DNA of 64,000 nucleotides, from NCBI GenBank assembly GCA_021780815.1, contig JAJXYC010000013.1, forward strand, positions 248,001-312,000, in the 5' to 3' direction. The translations under genes and the position numbers were made by a program. Below the pieces are notes generated by a model, which did not search any database, was not told the DNA's origin, and saw only the letters and a list, made by a program, of their open reading frames with translations. Source of the DNA: Bacteroidota bacterium. Lineage in GTDB: Bacteria > Bacteroidota > Ignavibacteria > Kapaibacteriales > UBA2268. Shown here piece by piece: positions 48,230 to 55,669 of this stretch (the first letter of the stretch is position 1; each line of letters starts with the position of its first letter).

Positions 48230-48445
48230 CTGAATTGAATCTTTTATTTTTTTTATAGTCTTTTGCAAAAAAAGTAATCTTATTAAAGGCTTAATATTTG
48301 ATAAATTCAAGTTCATTATAAAAATATGGAAATAGGTGAAAATTAGAAAAATTCTTCAAATAGTGTTGAACTTTCTATCTAATCTTACATCAAAAGAAGT
48401 CATAATCGCACAACGATCTACTTTAGGTCATTTGGGCAGAGTTAT

Positions 48446-48473
48446 TAAAAAGCCCTTCGGGGTGGAAGGGCTT
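48446..48473 (-). terminator. Rho-independent terminator after the PUR-like gene
   Basis: A 9-bp stem (AAGCCCTTC at 48450-48458 and its complement at 48465-48473) with a 6-nt loop is followed, on the minus strand, by a T run. It lies about 40 nt past the stop codon of the PUR-like gene and also insulates the suf control region. Confidence 0.8.
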
Positions 48474-48515
48474 CGAATTACTTATATTGATAGCAAAAAA
48501 TAAAATATTAAAGAT

Positions 48516-48743
48516 TTATAAATTTGAAAAAAACTTATCGTAAATCTCTATTATCTCATTTTTAAAATGCTTAATGTCTTCCGGGAAAATCATGATATTA
48601 TGACGTTCAAAAGTTCCATCAGACTGTTTTCTACTTTCTGTAATATCCAAATAAAGTTTATCTGTAGATGACTTTTTTACATCAAAAAAATATGTACGGC
48701 TACCTGCTCGTAAGATGCTTTTATGGATTTTTTCATTTTTCAT
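48516..48743 (-). CDS. PUR-alpha-like small nucleic-acid-binding protein (DUF3276)
   Basis: This 75-aa protein has the pattern RTYFFDVKKSS...LYLDITESRKQSDGTFERHNIMIF of the DUF3276/PUR-alpha-like family, widespread in Bacteroidota, which forms dimers and binds single-stranded DNA or RNA. The alternation of strands and a C-terminal helix (EIIEIYDKFF) fits one PUR repeat. It marks the last backbone-looking gene before the accessory region and has its own terminator. Its cellular role is not known in detail. Confidence 0.8.
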   Translation of the reverse strand: MKNEKIHKSILRAGSRTYFFDVKKSSTDKLYLDITESRKQSDGTFERHNIMIFPEDIKHFKNEIIEIYDKFFSNL

Positions 48744-48761
48744 AAAAATTTCCCTAAATAA

Positions 48762-48923
48762 TTAAACAGCAGGAGGCACTGGAATAACCACTCCACCCGC
48801 ATTTACCACCGCAATATTGCTTGCACCGCTGGTTTTACTGCCTCTTCTGGCTTTTACCCAATATTGAAAATTTGCAAGCCACGCAATAAAATCAGCGTCT
48901 TTTGAGGGAAAATAGTTTGACAT
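48762..48923 (-). CDS. 53-residue ORF, possible internally deleted remnant of a larger protein
   Basis: Reading from ATG at 48923, the product begins MSNYFPSKDADFIAWLANFQ and then jumps to a basic segment (YWVKARRGSKTSG) and a Val/Pro-rich tail ending VIPVPPAV. The two halves look like the N-terminus and C-terminus of a longer protein (the start resembles N-termini of fibronectin-like hypothetical proteins that I recall from this phylum) joined after loss of the middle. It is 18 nt upstream of the PUR-like gene start, without a clear ribosome binding site. It could be a genuine small gene. Function is unknown. Confidence 0.45.
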   Translation of the reverse strand: MSNYFPSKDADFIAWLANFQYWVKARRGSKTSGASNIAVVNAGGVVIPVPPAV

Positions 48924-48960
48924 ATCAAGATTCTCCAAAATTTATTTATAAAATATTTTT

Positions 48961-49031
48961 TGTCATTCCAACGAAAGTGGGAATCCACTATCTTTTTCAC
49001 TATATGGATTCACTTTTTCAAGGGAATGACA
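48961..49031. repeat. Short hairpin repeat (REP/MITE-like), gene-less copy A
   Basis: Two 27-nt arms (48961-48987 and 49005-49031) are inverted relative to each other with 21 of 27 matches, around a 17-nt centre. Both arms begin TGTCATTCC at the outer edge and end ...AATCCA at the inner edge. The left arm matches the left arm of the GIY-YIG element at 49045 at 25 of 27 positions. This is a compact palindromic repeat with the same ends as the gene-bearing element 13 nt away. Confidence 0.8.
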
Positions 49032-49044
49032 CTAATTTTCTCTT

Positions 49045-49398
49045 TGTCATTCCCTCGAAAGTGGGAATCCATCTTATATCAATCCATAGTACAAATCATT
49101 CCATTCGGGGTTTTCTTTTTCAATTAATTCGATTTTCCAAGCCCTATTCCATTTTTTCAATCTTTTTTCTCTTTGAATGGCATTATTAATATCATTATGA
49201 ATTTCATAGAAAACCAGTAAATGAACTGCATATTTTTGAGTAAAACCCTCGACTAAATCATTTTTATGCTCATAGACCCTTCGAATTAAATCCTTTGTTA
49301 CTCCAATATAAAGAGTTCCATTTCTTTTACTTGCCATAATATAGACATAGTACTGGTTCATAACTCCCTTATGGATTCCCTCTTTCGAGGGAATGACA
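49045..49398. mobile_element. GIY-YIG gene enclosed by 28-bp inverted repeats (candidate mobile REP element B)
   Basis: The left arm (49045-49072) and right arm (49371-49398) are reverse complements at 27 of 28 positions, with only a T/A difference in the inner half. Everything between them is a single minus-strand GIY-YIG nuclease gene: the stop codon lies 1 nt inside the left arm and the start codon 9 nt inside the right arm, with an AAGGGAG ribosome site squeezed between arm and ATG. The transcript's 5' and 3' ends could therefore pair. Copy A next door has the same arms without the gene. Mobility is inferred, not shown. Confidence 0.6.
49074..49361 (-). CDS. Stand-alone GIY-YIG endonuclease-like protein
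   Basis: This 95-aa single-domain protein carries YYVYIMASKRNGTLYIGVTKDL (first 20 of which hold the GIY- and YIG-like strands), an Arg in LIRRVYEHKN and a candidate catalytic Glu in AIQREKRLKK, followed by NPEWNDLYYGLI. This is the UPF0213/UvrC-N-like group of small GIY-YIG proteins, predicted metal-dependent nucleases of unclear role. The coding region is enclosed by near-perfect inverted repeats and preceded by AAGGGAG. There is no intron or host gene interrupted here, so classic intron homing does not apply. Confidence 0.88.
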   Translation of the reverse strand: MNQYYVYIMASKRNGTLYIGVTKDLIRRVYEHKNDLVEGFTQKYAVHLLVFYEIHNDINNAIQREKRLKKWNRAWKIELIEKENPEWNDLYYGLI

Positions 49399-49405
49399 GA
49401 AAAAA

Positions 49406-49590
49406 TTTCAAGAAAATTACAATATTTCCAAAGAAAATCTCCAAGTTTCTAAAGAAAACCCCAAGGTTTCCATGCAAAATTAAGATATTTCCAAAGAAAA
49501 ACAGCAAGATTCTCGAGAATTATTCAATTTTTCTTGAGAAATGATTCAGTTTTCTAAAGAAAGTTAGGAGGAATCTTGAAGAATTTTATA
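49406..49590. repeat. Degenerate 21-bp tandem repeat array (8-9 units)
   Basis: Units start TTTCnAAAGAAA or variants at about 49406, 49425, 49446, 49467, 49488, 49510, 49530, 49551 and 49572, that is every 19-22 nt and mostly 21. On the plus strand one frame reads as heptads such as FPKKISK, FLKKTPR, FPKKNSK and FLEK with a stop in the middle; the minus strand gives SLETWRF/SLEI-like heptads, also with stops. It is best seen as a decayed heptad-coding or non-coding array between the GIY-YIG element and the methyltransferase stop codon. Spacing is too uniform and unit-to-unit variation too high for CRISPR. Confidence 0.6.
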
Positions 49591-50517
49591 TTACTCTGAT
49601 TTAATATTGAATTCTAATGGAGATTTATTTAAATAATTATTTACTCGTTTCTCAGAAATCAATTTATAATCTTTATTTATTTCATATCCAACAAAATTTC
49701 TATTTGATTTTAGAGCAGAAATTGCTGTTGTACCGCTTCCCATAAAGGGGTCTAATATAATATCATCTTTAAATGAATATAATTGAATTAATCTGTAAGG
49801 TAATTCTTCTGGGAATGGGGCGGGGTGCTTAACTTTTTTTGCAGATTCAGGATTCATTGTCCAAATAGATTTAGTCCATTCCATAAATTGTTCTTTTGTA
49901 ATTGAATTTTCTTTACCATTTGCTTTTCTTTGATAATCTCCTTTAGAAAATATCAAAATATATTCGTGAACATCTCTTAAAACAGGATTAGAAGCAGACT
50001 GCCAGCTACCCCAAGCCATTGAAACACCGGCACCGGCACCTTTATTCCAAATAATTTCACCTCTCATATTAAATCCAATTTCTAACATCATCTGAGAAAT
50101 AAAATCACTAAGAGGTAAATACGGCTTTCTTCCAACATTTGCTATGTTTACACAAGCTCTGCCACCATTAACTAGAACCCGATGAGTTTCAATAAATACA
50201 TTTTTCAATAAATTTAAATATTCTTTTAAACTAAGATTTTCATCATAATCTTTGGTTACATTGTATGGAGGTGATGTAATCATTAAATGAAGAGAATTGT
50301 CAGGAATTTGCTCCATTTTCTCTGCATTTCCTAAAATTATTGTATTTAGTATATCTTTGGGGAATTCATTTTCTCTTGCATTATTATTTGAAATTGAATT
50401 AAAACCTTCATACATTTTTGAATTGTAGAATTTAGAAGAATCATGATTAATTCTTCCATTTGTGCCGAAACTTGAAGTTTCAGTACCATTCTTTTTAGAA
50501 ATCAATCCTGTTGCCAT
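49591..50517 (-). CDS. Beta-class DNA methyltransferase (m4C or m6A) of a type II R-M pair
   Basis: This is a SAM-dependent amino-methyltransferase. Motif IV TSPPY is at 81-85 and motif I DPFMGSGTT at about 256-264, the order of beta-class enzymes. SPPY favours N4-cytosine but N6-adenine is possible. The fold also shows GGRACVNIANVGR and the target-recognition region between the motifs. At 308 aa it is full length and uninterrupted. It starts 34 nt downstream of a disrupted restriction endonuclease gene on the same strand, so it is now probably an orphan modification enzyme. Target sequence is unknown. Confidence 0.92.
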   Translation of the reverse strand: MATGLISKKNGTETSSFGTNGRINHDSSKFYNSKMYEGFNSISNNNARENEFPKDILNTIILGNAEKMEQIPDNSLHLMITSPPYNVTKDYDENLSLKEYLNLLKNVFIETHRVLVNGGRACVNIANVGRKPYLPLSDFISQMMLEIGFNMRGEIIWNKGAGAGVSMAWGSWQSASNPVLRDVHEYILIFSKGDYQRKANGKENSITKEQFMEWTKSIWTMNPESAKKVKHPAPFPEELPYRLIQLYSFKDDIILDPFMGSGTTAISALKSNRNFVGYEINKDYKLISEKRVNNYLNKSPLEFNIKSE

Positions 50518-50551
50518 AATTCAACCCATCTATCAAAAGCATTAAAGTTAA

Positions 50552-51133
50552 TTATTTTTTTTTCCATTCGATAGGAATTTTATAAGTATTGTTATGATTC
50601 ACTAAAGTTTTCAAAGCTAAAGCTGTAATTTCTGCACCTCTGGGGTTTGTTCCAGCCTTAGGAAGTTTAATATAATTATCTTTTCCAATATTATTAAAAA
50701 CTTCAATTTGTACCTCCTTGGGAATATAGAATAATCCACCTAAATTATTCCAGTTTATTTGAACAAAAATCATATCGCTTCCAGGTTTGTAATTATTTTT
50801 AAAATTCAAAACACTTTCTGCATCAACAGTCCAGATTAATTTTACACCTGAAAAACTTGTTTCAGTAATTGTTTTTATGGATATTGGGTTGTTATATACT
50901 TTTAGGTCAATTTCAGATTCAGTTATGGGGATTTCAGTTTATACATTTTCTTCTCCAAATTTATAAACCATCAAAGCAACTAATATTCTCTCTCTTAGGC
51001 TACCGACTTCCATGCCGACTTTACCTGCTCTTGAACTTTCAAGTTCAGCAATATGAAATAACTTTGGTAGTTTATCCTGTATTTTGGTTATTAAACGATT
51101 ATCACTAAAAATCTCCCTTATTCTATTATCCAT
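50552..51133 (-). pseudogene. Type II restriction endonuclease (ThaI-like) interrupted by one in-frame stop
   Basis: Two open segments (51133-50942 and on to 50552) are in the same frame and separated only by a TAA codon at 50941-50939. Read through, the product is about 193 aa. It has FHIAELESSRAGKVGMEVGS near the N-terminus, a PD-(D/E)XK-like core TESEIDLK...ISIKT, and KLIWTVDA, IFVQINWNNLGGLFYIP and KLPKAGTNPRGAEI after it. The blocks resemble what I recall of the ThaI restriction endonuclease family; that name is tentative. The truncated 64-aa product would lack the catalytic centre. The neighbouring methyltransferase is intact. Confidence 0.7.
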
Positions 51134-51237
51134 TTTCTTTTCTTTTACTCTAAAAATTCAAAAAATCAATCTCTGCAAAAATAAGTATTTTTGAGAAATA
51201 AAGATACAAGTTTTTGAATTTTTCCAAAAAAATTATA

Positions 51238-51342
51238 GCTAAAGATGCCTATTACTTTTGCCATAATGCAAACGCACGTTATGACGAGAAAATACTTGAG
51301 CTAAGAGCGAAGGCTGGGAAGGTTATGGTATCTTTTTGGTAA
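51238..51342 (+). pseudogene. Fragment of a phage/plasmid replication-type N-terminal domain (DUF4373-like)
   Basis: In frame from 51238 the peptide reads KDAYYFCHNANARYDEKILE and then LRAKAG before diverging and stopping at 51340-51342. The pattern YF-H-NAR-DEKI--LR is the start of the Lin1244/DUF4373-like domain found in phage and plasmid replication-related proteins. Only about 30 residues remain, without a start codon. Confidence 0.5.
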
Positions 51343-51367
51343 TTATCGAATGTTTAACTAAATACCA

Positions 51368-51485
51368 AAAGATGTCAAAGAATTCATTAAAGAAGAAGTA
51401 AAAAAAATGTTTGAATTGCAGTGGTGGTAAACCGTTTATGAACATCAATGAAACAGCAAAATATCTTTACTTAAGCCCAATTTAG
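51368..51485 (+). pseudogene. Frameshifted fragment of an excisionase-like helix-turn-helix protein
   Basis: One frame gives KDVKEFIKEEVKKMFELQ before a stop at 51428; another, starting at about 51423, gives KPFMNINETAKYLYLSP before a stop at 51483. Together they look like a linker plus the start of a MerR/excisionase-type helix-turn-helix domain (FMNIxEAAxYL), split by a frameshift and cut short. Confidence 0.45.
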
Positions 51486-51538
51486 AATTAGAATCTGAAA
51501 CAGATACTTGTATAAATTTGAGAAAACTTAAAGGGCAT

Positions 51539-51646
51539 TTAAAACAATAATGAAATTTGATTTATAATCTCTTCCAAATCCTCTTGAGTCAAAGTAATGT
51601 AAGGGCGAGCTGGAATCTGTATAACAGGTTTCAGATAGTCCTTTTT
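51539..51646 (-). pseudogene. C-terminal scrap of a phage virion-morphogenesis (Mu gpG-like) protein
   Basis: On the minus strand the last open codons read YLKPVIQIPARPYITLTQED and LEEIINQ before a stop at 51541. IPARPF/Y-L-L-xEDxEEI is the conserved C-terminal signature of the phage virion-morphogenesis/tail-completion family. About 35 residues remain, with a stop upstream and no start. Confidence 0.45.
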
Positions 51647-51711
51647 CTAAAAAGGTTAGTTATCCTATTTTCTTAATCTGCTTCAAAATGCACACTTAAC
51701 GTGTATATTTG

Positions 51712-51733
51712 CACTCTTTATACACTCTTTATA
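51712..51733. promoter_or_regulatory. Putative KdpE operator: two tandem 11-bp repeats upstream of kdpF
   Basis: CACTCTTTATA occurs twice head to tail (51712-51722, 51723-51733), followed by CATACA. This TTTATAC-rich direct repeat resembles the T-rich direct-repeat sites bound by KdpE-type OmpR-family regulators. It lies upstream of a -7-like TAATTTTG at 51776 and 87 nt before the kdpF start. The remaining noncoding DNA between the phage scraps and kdpF shows nothing else that I can support. Confidence 0.4.
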
Positions 51734-51775
51734 CATACAACCCTATTCTTTATTTCTTACTTATATCTTTACTGA

Positions 51776-51783
51776 TAATTTTG
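51776..51783 (+). promoter_or_regulatory. Putative -7 box of the kdp promoter
   Basis: TAATTTTG matches TAnnTTTG and is 36 nt before kdpF. No TTTG is found at the usual upstream distance, which would fit a promoter needing an activator bound at the tandem repeats. Confidence 0.4.
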
Positions 51784-51819
51784 TGCTGAATGATTATGTA
51801 AAAAATTGGAAGAAATTGT

Positions 51820-51900
51820 ATGTTAGTTGCATTGTTAATATTATCTGTTCTGATACTGGGATATTTGTTTTATTCCCTTTTCAAACCAGAAAAGTTTTAG
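51820..51900 (+). CDS. kdpF: KdpF, small membrane subunit of the K+-transporting ATPase
   Basis: This is a 26-residue single-helix peptide, MLVALLILSVLILGYLFYSL followed by a short FKPEKF end. It matches KdpF, which stabilises the KdpABC complex, in size, hydrophobicity and a final KPE-like motif. It immediately precedes kdpA (9 nt) and shares the kdpA ribosome site overlap TAGGAGG at its stop codon. A different 70-codon frame across this region is a shadow. Confidence 0.85.
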   Translation: MLVALLILSVLILGYLFYSLFKPEKF

Positions 51901-51909
51901 GAGGCAGAA

Positions 51910-53583
51910 ATGAATTGGGTAGATTATTTGCAGGTTTTAGTGTTTTTAGTTGCATTAATTGCATTGACAAAACCTATTGGGCTTATCATGTTTAAGATAT
52001 TTGATAGAAAGGCAAATACTGGATTGATTGGGAAAATTGAAAACTTGATTTACAAATTAATTGGTATTAATCCTGATACTTCAATGAATTGGAAAAGATA
52101 TCTAATTTCACTTCTCATTTTTAATTGTATCGGATTTGGTTTTGTATTTCTAATTCAGTTAATTCAGTCATATTTACCAATGAATCCTCAGCATCTGTCA
52201 AATGTTGAACCAACGCTGGCTTTCAATACGGCCATTAGTTTTATGACTAATACAGACTGGCAGTCTTATGCAGGTGAAACAACATTAAGCTATTTTGTTC
52301 AAATGCTCGGTTTAACTGTTCAGAATTTTTTAAGTGCAGCAACCGGAATTGCTGTATTTCTTGCTCTTACAAGAGGGATTAAGAATAAAATGAATGATAA
52401 GCTCGGAAATTTCTGGGTAGATATAACTCGTTCTACCTTATTTATTTTACTTCCGCTTAGTGTAATTCTTGCAATAGTTCTTGTTTCGCAGGGAGTTGTT
52501 CAGAATTTCAATCAATATACTGAAATAACAACTCTTGAAGGGATTAAACAAATAATACCTTCAGGAACTGCTGCATCACAAATAGCTATAAAACAATTGG
52601 GTACAAATGGTGGTGGCTTTTTTAATGCGAATTCAGCATTTCCTTTTGAAAACCCGACACCGTTTTCCAATTTTCTTCAAGTTCTGTCAATTTTATTAAT
52701 TCCATCTGCTCTTACTTATACATATGGTAAAATAGTAGGTTCAACAAAACAAGGGTGGGTTATATTCTCGGTTATGCTTACTATTTTGGTTATTGGTCTT
52801 TCAATATCATTATTCTCAGAATATTCAATGAATCACAGCATAGGCATTGCAGGAAATATGGAAGGCAAAGAAACACGTTTTGGAATTACAAACAGTGTTA
52901 TCTGGTCAACATCAACAACAGCGGCTTCTAATGGTTCTGTCAATGCAATGCACGAATCATTGATGCCACTTTCAAGCATGGTTGCCATGCTGAACATAAT
53001 GTTAGGCGAGATTGTTTTTGGCGGTGTTGGATCTGGAATGTACGGAATTTTAAATTTTGTCATATTGACAGTATTTATTGTTGGGTTAATGATAGGTCGA
53101 ACTCCTGAATATCTTGGCAAAAAGATTCAGGCAAAAGAAATTCAGATGGCAATTCTTGCAATATTAGCACCAAGTCTTGTAATATTGGTTTTTACAGCAA
53201 TTTCTGTCTTACTTCCACAAGGGACAAGCAGTATTTATGAAAAAGGGGCCCATGGATTTTCAGAAGTACTTTATGCTTTCACTTCTGCGGCTGGGAATAA
53301 TGGTTCTGCTTTTGCCGGATTAAATGCAAATACTCCTTTTTACAACATTATGCTCGGAATCGGGATGTTGATTGGTCGTTTTGCTGTGATTATTCCAGTT
53401 ATGGTTATAGCAGGTTCTCTTTCGATTAAAAATATAACACCCATTTCTCAAGGAACATTCAAGACTGATGGTGGTTTGTTTGGCTTTCTTTTGTTTTCCA
53501 TCATACTCATTGTTGGAGCATTGACATTTCTTCCAGCTTTAAGTTTGGGACCTATTGTTGAACAATTATTAATGCTTAAATAG
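51910..53583 (+). CDS. kdpA: K+-transporting ATPase, channel-like subunit KdpA
   Basis: KdpA carries potassium across the inner membrane through four pore-loop repeats. The 557-aa protein has about ten helices and conserved filter regions such as FMTNTDWQSYAGE, TNGGGFFNANSAFPFENPTP and SAAGNNGSAFAGLNANTPF. A strong AGGAGG lies 5-10 nt before ATG 51910. It is second in kdpFABCDE, a complete operon for K+ scavenging at low external potassium. Confidence 0.97.
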   Translation: MNWVDYLQVLVFLVALIALTKPIGLIMFKIFDRKANTGLIGKIENLIYKLIGINPDTSMNWKRYLISLLIFNCIGFGFVFLIQLIQSYLPMNPQHLSNVEPTLAFNTAISFMTNTDWQSYAGETTLSYFVQMLGLTVQNFLSAATGIAVFLALTRGIKNKMNDKLGNFWVDITRSTLFILLPLSVILAIVLVSQGVVQNFNQYTEITTLEGIKQIIPSGTAASQIAIKQLGTNGGGFFNANSAFPFENPTPFSNFLQVLSILLIPSALTYTYGKIVGSTKQGWVIFSVMLTILVIGLSISLFSEYSMNHSIGIAGNMEGKETRFGITNSVIWSTSTTAASNGSVNAMHESLMPLSSMVAMLNIMLGEIVFGGVGSGMYGILNFVILTVFIVGLMIGRTPEYLGKKIQAKEIQMAILAILAPSLVILVFTAISVLLPQGTSSIYEKGAHGFSEVLYAFTSAAGNNGSAFAGLNANTPFYNIMLGIGMLIGRFAVIIPVMVIAGSLSIKNITPISQGTFKTDGGLFGFLLFSIILIVGALTFLPALSLGPIVEQLLMLK

Positions 53584-53598
53584 TTGAAGGAGTGCAAA

Positions 53599-55659
53599 AT
53601 GAAACAAGAAAAATCAATGTTTGATAAGTCATTAATAAAGACAGCAATAAAAGATTCCTTTATCAAATTGAATCCTAAAAAACAAGTCAAGAATCCAGTT
53701 ATGTTTATTGTGCTAATAGGTGCGGTTATTACTACTCTTATTACTTTTACTCAATTCACAGGTTTTAATTTTCAAATTTCAATCTGGCTCTGGTTCACAG
53801 TTCTGTTTGCCAATTTTTCTGAAGCTATTGCAGAAGGAAGAGGCAAAGCTCAGTCCGATACATTAAAGAAAATGAGAACCAATACTTATGCAAGATTGCT
53901 GGTCAATAATATTGAAAATAAGGTTCTATCGAGTGAATTGAATCCAGATGACATTGTAGTATGTGAAACAGGAGACTTAATTCCTTCTGATGGTGAGGTT
54001 ATTGAAGGAATTGCAAGTGTTGACGAATCTGCAATAACTGGTGAATCAGCTCCTGTTATAAGAGAAAGTGGTGGTGACAGAAGTGCAGTAACAGGTGGCA
54101 CAAAAGTCATAAGCGATAGAATTCTTATTAGAATTACTTCAAAACAGGGAGACTCATTTTTAGATAAAATGATAGCTCTTGTTGAAGGAGCTAAAAGACA
54201 AAAGACACCCAATGAAATAGCCCTGACAATACTTTTAAGCGGAATGACAATAATATTCCTAATAGCAGTTTTTACTTTGAAACCGTTTGAACTCTATGCC
54301 TTGAAATTTGGAAATAACCCATCAACTCTCACAATACCAATTCTAATTTCTTTGCTGGTCTGTTTGATTCCAACAACAATCGGTGGTCTTCTATCAGCAA
54401 TAGGTATTAGTGGAATTGACAGATTGACCAAAAGAAACGTAATTGCCAAGAGTGGTAAAGCAGTTGAAACCGCAGGTGATGTTGATGTATTATTACTTGA
54501 TAAAACTGGTACAATAACATTAGGTAACAGAATGGCAACAGAATTTATTCCTGCTGATGGAGTTGCCGAACAATATCTTGCAGAAATTGCTCAACTTTCT
54601 TCACTTTCAGATGAAACACCAGAAGGAAGGTCAATAGTAATTTTAGCTAAAGAAAAATATGGAATAAGAGGGAGGCATATTGATGAAAATTCATTGAGTT
54701 TTGTACCCTTTTCAGCTCAAACAAAAATGAGTGGAGTAGATTTAATTGAAAATGGCAAAAATATTGAAATACGTAAAGGAGCCGCTGAATCAATTAAAAA
54801 ATATATTGTTGAGAAAGGTGGTGTTTATCCAATTGAAATAAATAAAATAGTAGAAGATATTGCAAAGGGAGGTTCTACACCGTTAGTTGTTTGCTATTAT
54901 TTTAAAGTTCTTGGAGTAATAAGACTAAAGGATATTGTTAAAGGTGGAATTAAAGAGAGATTTGAGCAACTAAGAAGAATGGGCATTAAAACTGTAATGA
55001 TTACTGGTGATAATCCATTAACAGCAGCTGCTATTGCGGCAGAAGCCGGAGTTGATGATTTTATTGCAGGGGCTACACCTGAAGATAAACTTAAAAGAAT
55101 AAGAGAAGAACAAGCAAATGGTAAACTTGTTGCCATGATAGGAGACGGAACAAATGATGCTCCGGCACTTGCACAGGCTGATGTTGGAGTTGCTATGAAT
55201 ACGGGAACTCAAGCCGCCAGAGAAGCAGGGAATATGGTTGACCTTGACAGTAACCCAACTAAACTTATTGAAGTTGTAGAAATTGGAAAACAATTACTTA
55301 TGACAAGAGGTGCATTAACGACATTCAGCATTGCTAATGATGTGGCAAAATATTTTGCCATACTACCTGCTATATTCAGTACCCTTTATGTTACTGGAGC
55401 CGGTAACGGTGTGTTGTCCAAATTAAACATAATGGGTTTAGTCAGTCCTGAGAGTGCTATTCTTAGCTCTGTTATCTTCAATGCATTGATAATCATTGCT
55501 TTAATCCCACTGGCATTGAAAGGTGTTAAATATCAGGCACAAAGCGCATCTTATATGTTGAAAAGAAATATATTTATCTATGGTCTTGGTGGGCTCATTG
55601 TTCCATTTATCGGAATAAAACTTATTGATATTATTATTAATTTTTTGAGAATAGTTTAA
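53599..55659 (+). CDS. kdpB: K+-transporting P-type ATPase catalytic subunit KdpB
   Basis: This is the ATP-hydrolysing subunit. The actuator-domain TGES is in [12 protein letters not shown], the phosphorylated Asp in [13 protein letters not shown], the nucleotide-binding region around [10 protein letters not shown], and the hinge [12 protein letters not shown] is intact, so it looks functional. The start is ATG 53599, with AAGGAG 10 nt upstream. The longer frame start at 53584 (TTG) would overlap that ribosome site. Confidence 0.97.
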   Translation: MKQEKSMFDKSLIKTAIKDSFIKLNPKKQVKNPVMFIVLIGAVITTLITFTQFTGFNFQISIWLWFTVLFANFSEAIAEGRGKAQSDTLKKMRTNTYARLLVNNIENKVLSSELNPDDIVVCETGDLIPSDGEVIEGIASVDESAITGESAPVIRESGGDRSAVTGGTKVISDRILIRITSKQGDSFLDKMIALVEGAKRQKTPNEIALTILLSGMTIIFLIAVFTLKPFELYALKFGNNPSTLTIPILISLLVCLIPTTIGGLLSAIGISGIDRLTKRNVIAKSGKAVETAGDVDVLLLDKTGTITLGNRMATEFIPADGVAEQYLAEIAQLSSLSDETPEGRSIVILAKEKYGIRGRHIDENSLSFVPFSAQTKMSGVDLIENGKNIEIRKGAAESIKKYIVEKGGVYPIEINKIVEDIAKGGSTPLVVCYYFKVLGVIRLKDIVKGGIKERFEQLRRMGIKTVMITGDNPLTAAAIAAEAGVDDFIAGATPEDKLKRIREEQANGKLVAMIGDGTNDAPALAQADVGVAMNTGTQAAREAGNMVDLDSNPTKLIEVVEIGKQLLMTRGALTTFSIANDVAKYFAILPAIFSTLYVTGAGNGVLSKLNIMGLVSPESAILSSVIFNALIIIALIPLALKGVKYQAQSASYMLKRNIFIYGLGGLIVPFIGIKLIDIIINFLRIV

Positions 55660-55669
55660 GAGGAATAAT

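Larger units (their letters stand above)
48180..48515. other. 336-nt non-coding region upstream of the suf operon
   Basis: This region holds the presumed promoter and operator of the Rrf2-suf operon on its left side, and on its right side a minus-strand terminator for the PUR-like gene. The middle (about 48235-48440) is AT-rich with no ORF, RNA gene or repeat that I can support. Confidence 0.6.

Noticed and set aside
48902..49189. A 95-codon plus-strand ORF with repeated VIPSKVGIH-like peptides
   Set aside because: It is the translation of the two hairpin repeats plus antisense of the GIY-YIG gene; the peptide repeats simply reflect the DNA repeats.
49406..49590. CRISPR-like array
   Set aside because: Repeat and spacer are not distinguishable, the period is only 21 nt, units are divergent and no cas gene is near.
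51783..51995. A 70-codon plus-strand ORF across the kdpF/kdpA start
   Set aside because: It overlaps kdpF and kdpA in another frame and has no family-like features; kdpF (26 aa) explains this DNA.
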